This document shows, piece by piece, positions 1-15,206 of a DNA stretch of 64,000 bases (its first letter is position 1; the number at the start of each line of letters is the position of its first letter). Where the stretch lies: positions 1,841,614 to 1,905,613 of the forward strand of contig NW_027184064.1 of the NCBI RefSeq assembly GCF_041296385.1, given 5' to 3'. This DNA comes from Aphelocoma coerulescens. Lineage: Eukaryota > Chordata > Aves > Passeriformes > Corvidae. Position numbers and translations under genes: made by a program. The notes under the pieces were generated by a model. It did not search any database and had not been told where the DNA came from. It saw nothing but the letters and a program-made list of their open reading frames with translations.

Positions 1-236
1 GGCTCCCTTCAGGTACCTGAAGGCCACAATTAGGTTGTCCCAAAGCCTTCTCTTTTCCAGAATGAACAGCCCCAGTTCTCTCAGCCTTTCCTCATGGCAA
101 ACCTGCTCCATCTCTCTGATCTTCTTGGTGGCCTGCTCTGGACTGGCTCCAACAGGTCCCCATCCTTCCTGTGCTGCGACCCCAGAGCTGGATGCAGCAC
201 TGCAAGTGGGGTCTCAGCAGAGTGGAGAAGAAAAGA
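1..236 (-). mobile_element. CR1 LINE fragment (3' part), minus orientation
   Basis: Read on the minus strand, this is the region near the CR1 3' end, encoding the typical reverse-transcriptase C-terminal phrases around '[10 protein letters not shown]' in decayed form. The element's 3' end would lie left of the window. The 5' truncation is near 236, where similarity stops abruptly. The same block recurs in better shape at 27,430-27,660. Confidence 0.85.
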
Positions 237-2892
237 CTTAAGCTGTTTTGGTTAGGAATGTTTAGAGCCGTGACTTCAATGAATGAGGTCAGCTTAGCTT
301 CAAGAATAAACTTTTTAATATGCTTCATTTTAACTGTTACACAGTAATATTTATCATAGAATGAGATATAGTTAGGGACACTATTTTACTGATGAAACAT
401 CTTCACTATTTCAGTTGTAAGGGACAAGAAGACTTGTCTCATCAATATTCTTGTTCTCTCTGAAATTGTTAAGATAATGAGACTGAACTCATAAAGATCC
501 TATTTAACATCATGGTAATACTGTCTGCATTGCACGTACTGTCTCTATTGCAAATGGTTACTATTTATAAATGTATATATATTTTTTTTGTGCCACCATG
601 CTATTAAAACAACCTTTATACCAACATGTAAGCTGCCTTTAAAATATATTTATTTGTTTATGTAATAATAGCAATAATACTATGCCAGGATGATGAAAAA
701 ACAGGTTTTGCAAATGAAATTTTTGACAGCCTACTTTGAGTAATTTCATGCTGAACTTTCTACCTTGAAAGTTAATAGGAGTTTAAACATTAATGACATA
801 ATAGTTAGTTTTTTCTGTGAGCTCATTTAGCTCCTTTTGCTATTCTACATGCCAGATGAGGAAAAGGTGGAGAAATGCAGAAGGAAGGTCTCTGGCACAA
901 AGTAGAGACAGGTAAAAGTAACAGAAAAGGGTATGAATGCCAACTCTGTGTATCTTTAGGAAGGTTGAGGAATAGCCATTTTCCTACACTCAATTATTTG
1001 TAGAATAAGCTTTGTCTGTGTAAATTTGAGGCTCATAATTCTAAATAGGGTAGCAGGTTTTGCCACTCAGAAGTAGACAAAAGAAAAAAAGAGTCTAAGG
1101 ACTTGGAGTCTTTGAAGTGAATCATGGCTGTGGGGTTTTTTTCTCACCTCCTTCAAATATCCATAAAAATTTGTCATGGAAGAAGTCCCATAAATACATA
1201 CAGCAAATCAATACAGTTTCTCAAGGTAATGTCAATCCTCACTGAACATTCTGCAAGTCTGTTCTTTTTAATGCTTTTAAGTGCATTTTAATTTCATCAG
1301 TCAATAGCAGAAGCAGCTGTTGTAAATGATACCACTGCTGAGTACAGAAGCTGAAGCTTACAAACTAATGACACCATTGAGGAGATAGGAGTCAGAAATA
1401 GTACAAAATGTTTTAAATTGTCTCACAATATGTTCCTTTCATAGCATTTGCATATTAGCCCCAGTGTCAGCTCTCAGTCAAGAGGTCTGCAGTGGAAGCA
1501 AGTGGGAATCATAACCCTTGTTTCATCTGTTCTGCTAAAGTCATCCTTGTTTCTGCATCTACACAAGGTCAGAGTTCTCTCTTCCTTTCTATTTACTTAT
1601 ATGTGCTTAGTATGTGCACCATAAATTTAACATATAAGAAAATGATTCACAAAAAAACCCAACCTAAAAACCAAATAAAAATACACAGGAACATATCTTC
1701 AGCTTGTCTAAACTTTTCTGAAGCTAAAGAAAATAGGACTGTTTTACTATTCTGTTTGTCCTTCTATCCCTACATCAATTTTGTCATCTATTCCAACATT
1801 TCTAAGCCTTTTTCTGGCAAAATTAACAACTAATTCCCCAGTGAATTTTCTGGAGCATCTGAAATTTTGGGCATCTATTTCACTTTTGGTGGGGGATAAA
1901 AGAATGAATTTGAATTAACGGAACATTTGAATTAATGGAAAAACTAGGTAAAACACATCCTTAAACTGAAGAAAATCCCATTTTATATATAAAGCTGAAA
2001 ATTATAAGTACTGCTCAATTCCTTAGTGAAAAAAAAAAACCAAATTCGAAATTAATGTTTGGAACAGAACTTTTATTTCCAAGAAATAAGTACGGAGGAG
2101 GAGACAAGATCATGATATCTCAACATGAACTTTACTGTGAATGTTTCTACCAGCTGTTCTTCTCATTCAAAATGCAGATACCCGCATCTTTTGCAGTTAC
2201 ATTTCTACAGGAAAAGGTCTTAACCCTGTCTTTCAAGTTTTCCTTCTTTTTCTGTTTACAATAAACCCACCAAGATTTAACAGACATGTTTAAATCCTGC
2301 TTTAAAAGGGAAGGATTTGATCAGCTACACTGTTTAACCCCAAAAGCACTGCTACTCTGACAGCAGAGAAGTATTAACCTCCTGTATGATGGGACTAAAA
2401 CAAGAGCAATGAGGCAGTCACCATCAAGGGCAGTTTTGTGGATTGTTTGTAGTCTCAAGGAACAAGCAGAGGATCTGTACATAGATGTGTAAAGATGAAG
2501 GTGAGTCAAGTGGATAAACAGTATAACACATCTAAATTTGTAACAGCAGATCTTGAAGGCCCTGAGCAATGCTTGTGATTGTATTTTCCTAGGGAAGTCT
2601 ATGGAGGTAACCCTTGGTGACTGCAGGGAAGATGGGGATAGCTCTTGGTTAAAGGGAGAGTTTTAAAATAAAATTATGCATGAAATCCAAATCATTCAAG
2701 GTTTAAGTAACTTTGGAAAACTTGATTGCCAAACATATATTTTTAATACATACTTTTCAAGTGACCTGGAACAGAAAGGAGTTGGCTGAGGGTCCATATA
2801 AAATATCAGAAAAAGAAGGGCTGGAGAATTCTAAAAACGCAAGATGACTTCTATAGCAAATTGAGATTCTCAAAGCGTTGTGAGTATATCAC

Positions 2893-2926
<34 letters not shown>

Positions 2927-5900
2927 TAAATAAAACATTTCCATTGCACAAAATTTGATCATAATAGTTACTGTAGTTCTATTGACTTTCATAAAACTTA
3001 AGACATAACAAGGAGTATTGCCAACTAGAAAAGCAAAGTGCAAGCAATGACAAAATTAAAATACATGGCTTGCAGGTCAGCTCCAAACCCAAGTCCTAGC
3101 TCAATTCTCTATATTCAAATAAAAATAAGACCTATTCCCAAAATCTTCATTTTTTAAATTTCATATTATTTATTTGAAGATATGCTGATTTCTTTCCTCT
3201 CATTAAGTACTTTTCTGTCTTAAATTTGTTTTCTTTTTTTTTTCTTTCTCTTAGCAAAGCCTATATTCCAATGTATTTCAGTCTATGTTTCATAGCTCAC
3301 TTTTTTGGTAGCATTTTTGGTTTTCTAATCACTGGTCCTTTTCTATTTGTTTCCCACTTTTTTTGTCTCACACTCTTTATCTCACAATTCCAATCCCATG
3401 CTTACTTCCCATTTTTTCACAGTGTATCCTAGAATAAGTTCACAGACTGTAAGGGATTTTTAACAGCTGATTTGAAGTAAGAATTTATATCATAGTAAGA
3501 AGCCTGGGAAAAAAATCAAGTCAATCCAAACAACATTTGTACGTGGGTCTCCTAGTTTAGCTAATCTTAATAATTCTCAATTAACCAAAGATGTTCATCA
3601 AACACAGATTAATAAAATCAAGACTGTCTAATGCTGATTGCAATGGTGGTACAGTGTACAGATATGTAATAATTTAGGGTTTATTTTCACAATAACACTT
3701 CTGCGTATTTCTACCATGTACACTCAAGTTTAAATTTCTAAGGAAAAAGATGCCTTAATAGAAAAAAAGGTGGGAAAATCCATTTCTAAGTTATCTCAAC
3801 CAGTAGCAATCAACAGATTAAAATCATGGCAAGATGATTAACTGCTAAATGATTATTGCAGCAAATGTACGTATCTAGGTAATGTAATAAGCAGTATAAT
3901 TTACATTTTCATGCCAATTCATGTTTGAGCTTTATAGGTTATATAACTGTTCATTCCAAGATATATTACTCACATATAAAATTTCTGGGTTTATTTTAGC
4001 ATGAATGGAGAGCTAAAGTGTCTATATTCTTTATTAAAAAAAAAACCACCAAGATTTTAAGTGTCATACACGAATCTCATCAAGACCACTTTGGGAAACC
4101 CTCATTCTCATTCCTGCACTGATTCTATTGCTGTAGCAGCTTCCAGAAAATCCTATATTTTCAAACACTTCAAAATCATTATAAATAGTCACAAGGTCAG
4201 TTTCTCCTCTGGTAACCCATTGGCTTCCTGACCTTAAGCAAGAATTAACTAGATGCTGTAACTCATTAACAGTTTATTACTTAGACAGAAAGAGCACTCA
4301 GACCCACCCAGAGCAGTGCAGCACTGAAGGATAGTTTGGAACTGCATGGCAATATTGCTCCTGCTCTGCCACTGGAAGCAGGAGGAGATTCTCAATATTG
4401 TGTCTTTGCTGCATCTGGTTTTTTACCGTCCATATAATTCAGGGTTATGTGTCTGATCTAGTATTCCCAGTTGAGAATCTTCCTCTGCCTGCAAACTGTT
4501 GTTGAGAAGGAACACCTATTTCTGTGTTTCTTGTGAGAAATAAGAGACTTGCAATGCATAAAAGTGGGTCTTGGTCTCCAGAAGTGTATCAGTTCTACAA
4601 CAACCACCTTATTTTACCATCTCCTTTTCTCACTAACTTTTCTCACCACTTTTCTCACTTTAACTCTTGCAATTTTATGTTTACACATGCCATTTTTCAC
4701 CTTTTATTTTTATTCAGGGTCTTACATGTTAAATAAATCTATTTTTAGTATAGGGAGACAGTGTAGTAAAGTCTGCAGTACATGTCTGCATTCAGGCAAG
4801 ACTCCAAGTGTCTTCAAAATTCTTTATGGCTTCTTTTTTAATGTTACTTAATTCCAGTGTCCTTCAGTTTGGCATATATAACAATCCTCAGAGTCAAATT
4901 GCAGCTACCTACTCATATAGAAAATATATTTGTATTAATTTCTTTTTAAAAAAAACAAGAACTTTGCAGGAGAAAAGACAGTTGGCGACTGCAAATTTGG
5001 AGAAAAACCAGCAAAATCTATTTAATCAATAAAAATTCAGGTATTGTTTTCAAGTAAATGAAGAAAAATGTTCTTTAGAATTAAGCATACTTAAGAGAAT
5101 TTATTGGAAATTCCATTTCTTTTTTCATCTTTTCAAACAAGATTATTGTTTTAGAATAGAGAAGTCCTGTAGAGTATTTAAAGAAGAAAAATACACTATG
5201 TAACTGTAGCCACAATTTACAGTTTTAATTTACTGACGATCAAAAGAAGCTTATCAGCTGAAAAACAATCTTGAGCTGAAGTTAAGCTTTTGTAACTTGG
5301 GATTACTAAAATGTATTGAAGAAATGCCACAAAAATGTGAATGCTTGCATAAATAATTTATCAGATAAATATTTCTTTATGTTCTATGTTTAAATCAGAC
5401 CAATAACTGCATTTTTATTATGCATTTTTAATAGTTATAACAAGTGTTTTCTACACAACCTCAGATAAGATAAACAATATATATCATTAATTTTACTGAC
5501 TACTTCAAACTTTATTGTTTGCATGTGTCTTTTTAGAAGCAGTTCTGAAGTTTGGGCTACAAAACTGAGCTGAATTTAAGACGCATTTCCACCAAGTTTC
5601 TTGCCTTGCCTCTGTTGAACTTCAAGCTGAATGCTGCAAGTGCTGTATTCATGGGGGAATACATCTGTATAATACCCCAAAATGTGAAGGGACTGTATAT
5701 TGTGCCAGTGCTCCATGAAGGGCACATAGAGCAGGTGTGTCAGCACACCTGGTCCTTTATGTCAAAAGGAGCATCTAGCAGGGGAGTGTGTCACACACGG
5801 GGGAGAGCAGATATATGGAGGGCAGACTGCCTGGAGAGGTAACACAGAAAGCTCAGAGGTTCTACTTCTCACACTCAGGAAAGGGCTGGGTTAGTCAGAA

Positions 5901-8900
5901 AACTGATTGTCAGCACAAGCTGTTGCAGTGAGTTTTCACAGCAACATTTACTCTCACAGATGGAAATCTGAGCATGCAGCACATATTTGGTGCTCCTCTC
6001 ATGGCATCTCTCAGCAATAGTAGAACATGTCTGTTCCTCAGAGGTGTGCAACATGAGCCATTTCAGACAACATATTACCTGAAAACACATTAGAAACTGT
6101 TGTAGCCAGAGTAGTTATAAATACAACTTAAGCTCAGTTTCAGGAGTTAATTGTGGACTTTCTGTGGATTTCTATGAAGCCAGGAAAATATTCCAAAGTG
6201 CAAAGTGTTTTGGAACGGTCCTCAGATATGTTTTATCCTCTTATGCAACAGGCCTTATAGAACCACAAAACCAAAAATTTTTCAGTTTCAGTATTCGCAT
6301 TTAGAATTTATTTTCAGAAGACTGGCTGAATGAACACTGCTCTTTGAAAATTTTCTTTAATACTATTAATTGTTCAAAGTGTAATTTTTAGTCTGTCTAG
6401 AATGAATCTATGATAGTGGTTTATATGAGTGATAAAATGAGAGTAATGCAAGAAATCGCATGAATACTTAATGCTGTTGAACACAGACTCAATTTTCTTA
6501 TCTGCCTTTGAAAATCCTGGTATTTTGATCAAATAGCTTGAATCACCTCTGTAACAGCACACTTTCCAACAATTTAGATATAAGTTTTCTGGTGAAGAGG
6601 CAATCTTTTCATCCCAGACGTATGCAGGCCATAGTACAATGAGCCCCTAGGCTTTAATTTCTAAATTCTATTCAGAAAAAATAATGCTTAAAATCATGTG
6701 CAGTTCACTTCCATTAATTTGGATGGGAGAGAATAGTAAGTGTCTAACAAAAGATGAAGCAATATCCTAAAATTTTGTGTACTATCAAATCAAAACTGAC
6801 TTTTTAAAGATGTGCCCTATGGAGGTGTTACTGATTTTATTGTGGATGTGCTCTACTCTGTTTAAATGGTTGTGGTGTGTTTTTCTGTGGAGAAGGAGAA
6901 TTCAGAGAACTCTTCCTAGCAACAACACAAGAGCACTTGGAAGTAATACTTCCTCAGCACCAGTCCATCTCCTTGCCTTCTAAAGGGAGACCTCCATTCA
7001 TCTTTTGACAGTTGCTGATTTGGATGGAACTGTGAATGCATAAGGAGAACCTATTTTCTTTGTTATTTCTAGCCCTAAATACATTTTCTTGCATCACAAT
7101 ACTATTAGAGTTATGGTAGATATCTTTAATGGATATTTTTTACTAAATTCCTCATCTTGTCAATGGCTGAAAAGAGCACAAAAAAATCCCCTCCTAAGCT
7201 GAGGATAACATTTAAGTTACATTTGTCAAGACTCTTCTATATTCACAGGTGTATGTTTAAATCTCAACAAGAATATTTCTTTAAATTCATGCTATTGATA
7301 ATGATAGTGTTAGCTCTATTTGTTGATTTTGACATATTTTGTGAATAACAGAGAACTGTTATCCTACAACATCACTGGAGTTGGTACAGACAGCTCTAGA
7401 AGCAGAACAAATTATTTGCTTCTCTCTGTTGAATGCAAGAATTTTATCTGTGTCAAGTACAAGAAATCCTTGAGGTTGCATGACTTGTGTTTTTCTGACC
7501 ACCTAAACACCATATTTTAGTTCAGAAAAGGTTTGTTGCATATTATGTCAAAAATTCTCCTGGTAAATGCATAGCAGAACTAATAAGAGAAATTTTTACA
7601 ACAGGAGATTTTTTTCCCTTTCTCCCTGCGACATTGACACTGGAGATAGGTATAGTCCTCTCCCCAAACTTCATTTAAAATTTTAGTAGGTTTTATGTCT
7701 CAGTTAATGACTACTGGATATTTCTCATCAGGAAAGTTTTATAGATGACTATTCTTTGTTTTGTACCTACTGACCAATATTAAGAAATCTCTTTTCTGTC
7801 TTCGTCTTTGAAGACTTAATATTTGCGTAAGTTTAAATTAAAAATCAGAATTATTTCTCTTCAGTTTGCATACATCTTCAATGTCTGTTCTGTTTCTCTT
7901 GTAGTTTCTCTCTATCTTCCCACAGATTATTTCAGTGATACTGTCAAGTGTTTTATTGTTTTGAAAGAGATGCTTTTAATCAAAAAGTTGTTTTAAGTCT
8001 GTTCAGTTATGCACTAACATAAATATGTACAGTCTGGCAATATTGAGAAAATTAAATTTTCTGAAGTTCCATTAAATCATACTCCATTCAAATGAGATTT
8101 GAATTTTCATAGCAGTTAAAGCTGGAAATACTGAAAGCATCTAGCTGAGCGTTGGACAGTTAAAGTGCATTTCAAAAGCGTTTTCAAATATTCTTTTCTG
8201 GAGATATCTACTTCTTTTAGAATGCTGTGTACTGCCTCACAGAAACTGTTATATTTTCATTAGAACAATTACATCTTTTCTGGGGATTTTCCTACTTCAG
8301 TTCATTGATTCTTTCATTTTAAGAGTGTTAAGAAGCTTTAACAGATATTATTTACCTTCTACATTGTGATGGAAGATATGCAAGACAATGACATAAAAAA
8401 AAAAATTCAGTGTTAACAGTATAAACATGTCCTGCATTTTGGTTTTACAGTACTGTATTGCTGTTGGCCTTGGGAGAATTGTTCACATTTTACAGTTTTG
8501 TGAACAAAACCAGAATGTTTCAAGGGTTTAATCATAAATACCCCAATTTCCATTTCTTGGTGTAAGTAGTGGCAGAGGCAGGTCGAGTGGCAGAAAACTG
8601 TGGTATGTTTTCACTTTACTGCTGAGAGGAGTCCAAGAGGCCAGGGAGGGACAAGACAGCGGGAGCAGATTTATTTGTTAATTGAAATTGCTTGCAAAAG
8701 CAGTGTTTTACCACAAAGTGATTTCATGAAGACAAGACCTTTCCTATTAATTTGGAGGTCTATTAATAACCACTTTTTACAATTCAGTCATCCAGTAACA
8801 AACATTGTGGATATAGGTTTTTTGTTTGGCTAGGTTTGCTTGTTTGGTTTTGATGGTTTTTTGCGGTGGGAGGAAGTAGAGGGGGAATTGTTTATGGGTG

Positions 8901-8997
8901 TTGGGTTTGTTTTTCTTTTCCTTTCAGTAAAACCTAGCAGCAATAACCTACAAAGTTTCAAGGTATTTCCAGCTTGTAGATTTTCAACAAAAGTTTC
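237..8997. other. Unique AT-rich DNA, no gene seen
   Basis: I see no coding region, RNA gene or recognisable transposon in this 8.7-kb stretch. Open frames are short, have no family resemblance and overlap in several frames. The only clear low-complexity feature is the A-run plus TA repeat at 2,893-2,928. Intron or intergenic DNA cannot be distinguished from sequence alone. Confidence 0.6.
2893..2928. repeat. A(18) followed by (TA)9
   Basis: An uninterrupted run of 18 A (2,893-2,910) is followed directly by nine TA units (2,911-2,928) and then an A-rich stretch. It could be an old retroposon tail, but no recognisable retroposon body precedes it. Confidence 0.95.
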
Positions 8998-9634
<637 letters not shown>

Positions 9635-11454
9635 TTATTAGACTTCATGTTTATATAAGATGCTGTATCCTGTCTCTCTTGCTCGTGATCGAGTACCAGG
9701 ACAGGGAGCAGAAACCTAGAAAGTGCAATTCCAATTAAATTTTCAGCCAAGTTCACAGTCCCAAAATGTGTAGAGGGCATGCTTTGGAGGGAACTTTCAA
9801 AGAAATTACAGAGAAAATCAGCAATTGAAAAGAATGTTAGGCTATTGTGTTTATAAATAGCCATGGTACTTTAGCTGATGAGCAAAAAATTGTTTTTCAA
9901 ACAAAATTCTTGTTAATTAGATTAGAATGAAGTTTTGTGCATATTGTTTTCATGCTTCCTAACATGATGAAAAATACCCAGCTCCTTGTAATTATTGCAA
10001 CAAAAGCACACACATTTTTTATATTGCTTAACATATTTTTTTCCTTAAGGTATTAGGGTCAGGGGTTTTTTGTTTGTTTGGTTGTTTTTTTGGTGTTTTT
10101 TTTGTTTGTTTGTTTGTTTGTTTTTTAATTTTAAATTCAGGAGTACATAGTAATGTTTGGGTTAGAATCAGAAACCAGACTAATTGCTGCTGACATTATT
10201 ATTTTGACATATTGATCATGGACATGTAAGTAATAGATGAGGTAAGAGTTATACTAGTGACCTCATCCACTTATAGGTAACTATTGTCTTTTATTTGGTT
10301 TTTTATTTTAATTTTGAAAGAAGAATCAAAACCAGAAAATGTTTTGACAAAACTTTATCAATTGATCATTCTGTTGACCTTACTGTATCTGTAAACTCTG
10401 AAGACTTTTTCCATATTCTGAGGAGAATCCTTAGCCTTGTGATTTTTAAATGGACTATACAAAACTCTACTGTTCTATAGTTAATTTGAAAACCACAGAA
10501 CTGCAAGTCTTGGAATTCCTAGTAGCCTCTATAGCAACATCTCTGTGCTTTTCAGGCCAAATGAAATTCCCCATATACTAATCTGACAAAGGATTATAAG
10601 GAACTTCAGGAAATTTGCAGAGAGTTGCATAGGGAAATGCCAGCAATGCATGGCTGAAAACGACAGGAAGTTTCTTTCCTTCTTGATATTTGGAAATTAA
10701 AGCAATATTAACAAGTAAGCTATATAAGGGTTTACATTACATAAAAACATGTCAACTGCAGTTTATAAGTAAAATGATGGAATTTTGAATTAGGACATTT
10801 AATTATTTATGGAATAAAAATCAGACTAGTTTTATTTTTCAATAATGTATTAACTTACCTGCATACCAAGAATAGAAAGTGGACCATTCTGATGTGAAGA
10901 AAGCCTGTCTTAAATATAACCTTTCATGTTACAGAATGCTTTCTGCATACTGTGTATGTGTATTCCATATAACAAGTATAGAAATAAGAGGTACTTTGTT
11001 ATGTCAAAGTTTTTCTTTCTCTTTTCTCCAGTAACTAACAGCTCTAAAATTCATGAGACTGGTTATTTTGCCTTATAGAATGTAGCTGTCATGTCATATT
11101 TATGAAGCTGAAAAGTGTAAATCTGTACATTCATAATGCCACATTTTATCTTTAATTTTAGATCATCATATGGTAATATAGAAAAAGAAAATAGTGTCTT
11201 CAATTGTGTGTAGTTTTACTTATAGGTTAATCGAGTGTTTTTAAGAAATGTGTTGTAGAAAATAACTCCAGATCCCAGTATCCCAAGTATCCTAAACCAG
11301 TGCACTGGAATTTACAGAAACATGGCATAGACTTCTAATTTTCATTCCTTGTTCCTGAGTATTATTTGAGTTTGCACAGTCTGCTACAAAAATCTAATGT
11401 GATGTGAGCCTATTTATGTGCCCAAGGAGACCACGTGTGTATTAAGACTGTGTT
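9635..11454. other. AT-rich DNA with a TTTG-rich tract
   Basis: No gene is seen. At about 10,062-10,126 the plus strand has a low-complexity TTTG/GTTT run. The rest shows only short frames without resemblance to known families. Confidence 0.55.
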
Positions 11455-11765
11455 TGTCATAGATAAGCCTGTTTGTTGCGGCCTGTTCTGAGCTTCCCCT
11501 CCCCCTCCCAAGGACACGTGCTCCTGCCCATGTGCTCCGAGCTCCTTTGTTCTAAGCGTGGGAAAAACCAAATGTAACTCAGACTCTTCAGCAGTGTCTG
11601 ATTGGCCGCTCACCCCGGGTCTGCCCCCAGTCCTCCCCTTTCCCCTTCTCCGAATAAAGGATAGTCGAGGGGAGGCTCTGCCCTCTCTCCCAGCTCAGCT
11701 TTCTTCCTGTGAACATCTCTGGTTGTCTGTCTCATTTTTAAAGCTTCTAACTGCAGGAAATTGAG
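11455..11765 (+). mobile_element. Possible small solo LTR or promoter-like island
   Basis: A sharply GC-richer block stands out from AT-rich surroundings. In order it has a C-rich stretch (11,495-11,512), an inverted CCAAT box in CTGATTGGCC near 11,600, AATAAA at 11,653-11,658, and a pyrimidine-rich stretch with TGTCTGTCTCA. The order CCAAT, AATAAA, T/G-rich tail is what a short class II LTR shows. I could not find a convincing target-site duplication, so the boundaries are approximate. It could instead be a decayed CpG island. Confidence 0.4.
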
Positions 11766-13819
11766 CGGGCAGGGAGCTATATTTCTCCCTCTTTGCTTCT
11801 GCTGATGGTATTTGCTTTGCAGCTGATACAGGGACTGATTTTAGAGCTATTAAAGTGCTAGATCGCCTGTGCTGCCTCTCTAGGCTGCTCGAGGCTTTCT
11901 AAGGCATTGAAATACAAGCGCTAGCCGGTATAAAGCTGGAAAGATACCTTCCACACCTGTTTGTTATAATTTCAGAGGACTTCATTTCAGGGAATTTAAC
12001 ATTAAATTAGGCAGCTAGATTAGATTAGGGCTAGATCAAGAACCTGATTTTGGCTATAGCTGGTTGATCAGGTTACTTCTTTGGTTATTGCAGAAGAATG
12101 CAAGCTCATCCCATTTAAAATAAGTACTCATATGAGCTGGTTTAATTTTTAATCTGAATTTGCCTTTTGCAATATTAACTGTAGCCAGCAAACTTTCACA
12201 TTACTAAAATTGAGCAAGAGATCTATCTTCTTTCTAGTCAGAGATTCATGAGATAAGGGGAAACAGAGTTCTTCAGGGTTTCATTATGATCTTTGCTTTA
12301 CTTTTCACTAAAATTTTGTTATATATATAGCTTAGCTTGAAGAAACCTTTACTAACTCTTGACCTAAGTTTCCCCACTCCCATTATTTTCATTTAAATTA
12401 TTTTAATTTACCGTACTGCCATGGAACTTGTTAAAACGAAGTGCCTGTGCTGTTAACCTGGTATTAAGACTTGCAGGTCTTAGTCCAAAGAGTAAATCCT
12501 ATGGATCTTAAGAAATTCAGGAGAATTTAGGATTTATAAGCAAAGATGGGTTATTCCACTTTTTGTCTCTGTTCAGAAAGCTCATTCTGATGCAGCAGAG
12601 CCTTCCAAAGTGCTGCAACTTTAAGCCATTTCTTTAGGATAAAAAGTGGGGCATATTAATATTCCTTTTAAGAGATTTCTGACAGGACCACCTTGGTCGT
12701 GTGGCAGAATTCCATCTTCTTTTAATGATGTGCCAGAAGGGACCTATGTTGATCTTTACTTATTCTCTGTGTGACAAATGGCTGATCTTATCAGAGAAAT
12801 CCAAAGTACACAGTATTAGGACATCATATATGAGTATGGTATTCTGGAAGTCATCCTACACATTTGCACATTTGGAAATAGGCAACCAAAAACTGAAGCT
12901 CTTTGTTTTGTTTTAATCACTGTAATTGTAAAATAAAAACTTTTCTGTGTTATTTTTTTTTTTAAATAAAATATTAGGTGTAATTCTTGAGGAACAAACT
13001 TACATGCCATTAAAAGTTCAGATGACTTCTGCATAGGGAATACTGATAAATTGCCAACTGCGTATCAACAAAAAAGTAAGTACAAAAATTGGTATTTAAC
13101 TTATCTGTTTCTAAAAATGGTGGCAGTAATGTCTTTGCACCTATAATCTAGCTGACTATATATCTTAGCTGATACTTTATCTAATGTTTAAGTCCCTTCT
13201 TCATTTTATTTGTTCAGAAACCATTTTAAATCCTTACAAGATGTATGTCTTTTCATAAATAAATGAGTACCTGAAATGTTGCTAGACAGTTTATAATGTT
13301 TAATGTCTTAGATGAATTGTTGGTGACCTTCACACATGGACTATTTTTCTGCACTTCAGCTTAAAATCCAAATGTCAAATTCTGGAGTAGCTTCTGAGCT
13401 TTTTCAGTCAGAGAATCTTAAGAAGCTGAAGTGATTTATTTATAAACGATAGAAAAGTTGTTCACCAGCATAAGCAGTTATTTTGTCACTCATATGTAGA
13501 TTTATATTTTTCTAAGTTATTTTTTGGCATCTAGTACTTTTCTAAATGAATTTACTCTCAGCAGCCAAAAGACAAGGTTGCATTTCAAATGTGCTGAAAA
13601 GGAGAAAGCAATACAATATATGCAGGTTCTTGAGAACTGTACTATCAGTACAATGAATGTTTCCAGTTTATAATATGCCAGTTACTAAGATGTATGCCTT
13701 CAAAACTTTTATGCCTAAAATGATGCCTCCAAAACTTTTCTCCACTCCATTTGGCTAAATAGTCCATTTGCAGCCATAGTGTTCTAGTGATTTAGATCAG
13801 GTGCAGCTCTAGCCATGTT
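11766..13819. other. AT-rich DNA, nothing recognised
   Basis: No gene, RNA or repeat beyond short A/T runs is apparent. Open frames are below about 75 codons and look random. Confidence 0.5.
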
Positions 13820-14120
13820 CACAAATAACTGAATGGTTTGGGTTGGAAAGGGCCTTAAGGCTCATCTCATTCCCCCTGCCATGGGCATGTCCCATCTTCC
13901 ACCACACCAGGTTGTTCAGAGTTCCATCAAATCTGACCTTGAACAGTTCCAGCAATGGAGCATCCATAACTGCTCTGAGCAACCAGTGCCAGTGCCTCAA
14001 CAGCCTCACGGGGAAGAATTTCTTCCTAATATCTGATCTAAGCCTACTCTCTGTCAGTTGGAAGTCATTCCCCCTTGTTCTGTCACTCCATGTCCTTGTA
14101 AATAGTCTATCCCTTTTATC
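13820..14120 (-). mobile_element. CR1 LINE 3' fragment, minus orientation
   Basis: On the minus strand this reads as the CR1 3' terminal region: the 'aggaagaaattcttcc' phrase, then the stretch around 'caacctggt', then 'ccctttccaaccc'. The terminal ATTCTATG repeats expected near 13,820 are eroded. Roughly 300 bp remain. Two short plus-strand frames here are shadows of the repeat. Confidence 0.88.
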
Positions 14121-15206
14121 TATTAAGATTTATGAGAATCATAGCAAGTTTCCAAGGCCCATGTAATTCAACAGATCATTAAATACATACCTCCTATTAA
14201 AATACTTGCAAGATCTCCATCTGCTTTTTTTGACCTCACACTGTCTGGTATTAAGTAAACCCCTTCACTGATGTTTGAATGCAGAGTAAAAAAGTCTTAC
14301 TGTTTTGTAAATTAACTGGCTCTAAACACAGACAGTTCTTACTCAGATATATACATTTCAGGAACTTGACATGACACATTTTCCTTTGCACTTTCCATTT
14401 TACTCTCATTTAATGCCCATCTGCTTTTGGATTCCTCCTCAATCAGGCACAGTGACTGTCTCATGCCATATCTGAATTTCACACAGCCTTTTTTGTCTCC
14501 TCCTTTCTGCCTCCAGCAGTATGCGGAGTGTCTTTGAGACAGTGTTTACTGCTGAGGTAGAGAAATGGTAGTGACTACAGAGTACTTTGGAGGGAGGCAA
14601 TGTCTATTTATTAACATGATGATAAGATTCACATTTAAATAAAAAGAAATTAACATACAGCAAATTTCTAAAGAGTTTTCACTCCTCTCTGGATGGTTTA
14701 TCCACAATGACCTGCAGTACATGTACTCTGAAACAGCGCTAATTCTGAAGGGCTGTTATCTCTTGCATATCTCTTTCGATGACCAGCACAGCAATCCTGC
14801 CGCTTTCCAGCTGCAATTAGAAGTGATAATGTTCGTGATCCTCAGCTGCCTCCAGGAAGATTGTCTCTGTCCTAGATTTTTTAGGGTTCTCACTTCAGAG
14901 GGTACATTTTGGGCACTGGTTTTGAGTTGTATTCATACTATGTCCGTTTATCTGGTTGCCTTGATTTGATGTGCCCAAAGAGAGAGCGTTGGAAGCAAGC
15001 ACTGGGGAGCAGGAATCATGAACACTGATGTGACTCTGCAGGAGCCAGGCTGCATCCAGCAAGACATGCACAAACTGCTGTTAAACAGCAAATGTTGCCC
15101 AAATGTTATGTCAGACTTGAGACTCTGATCTATACTGTGCTCCCCATCATGTCCCATGGGGTGTGTAATAGATCCACTCATTCATCATCTGGGATTCCAC
15201 TATGTT
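14121..15206. other. Unique DNA between two CR1 copies
   Basis: I see nothing recognisable. A frame of 82 codons at 14,721-14,969 (plus) is not similar to any family I know and is probably chance. Confidence 0.5.
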
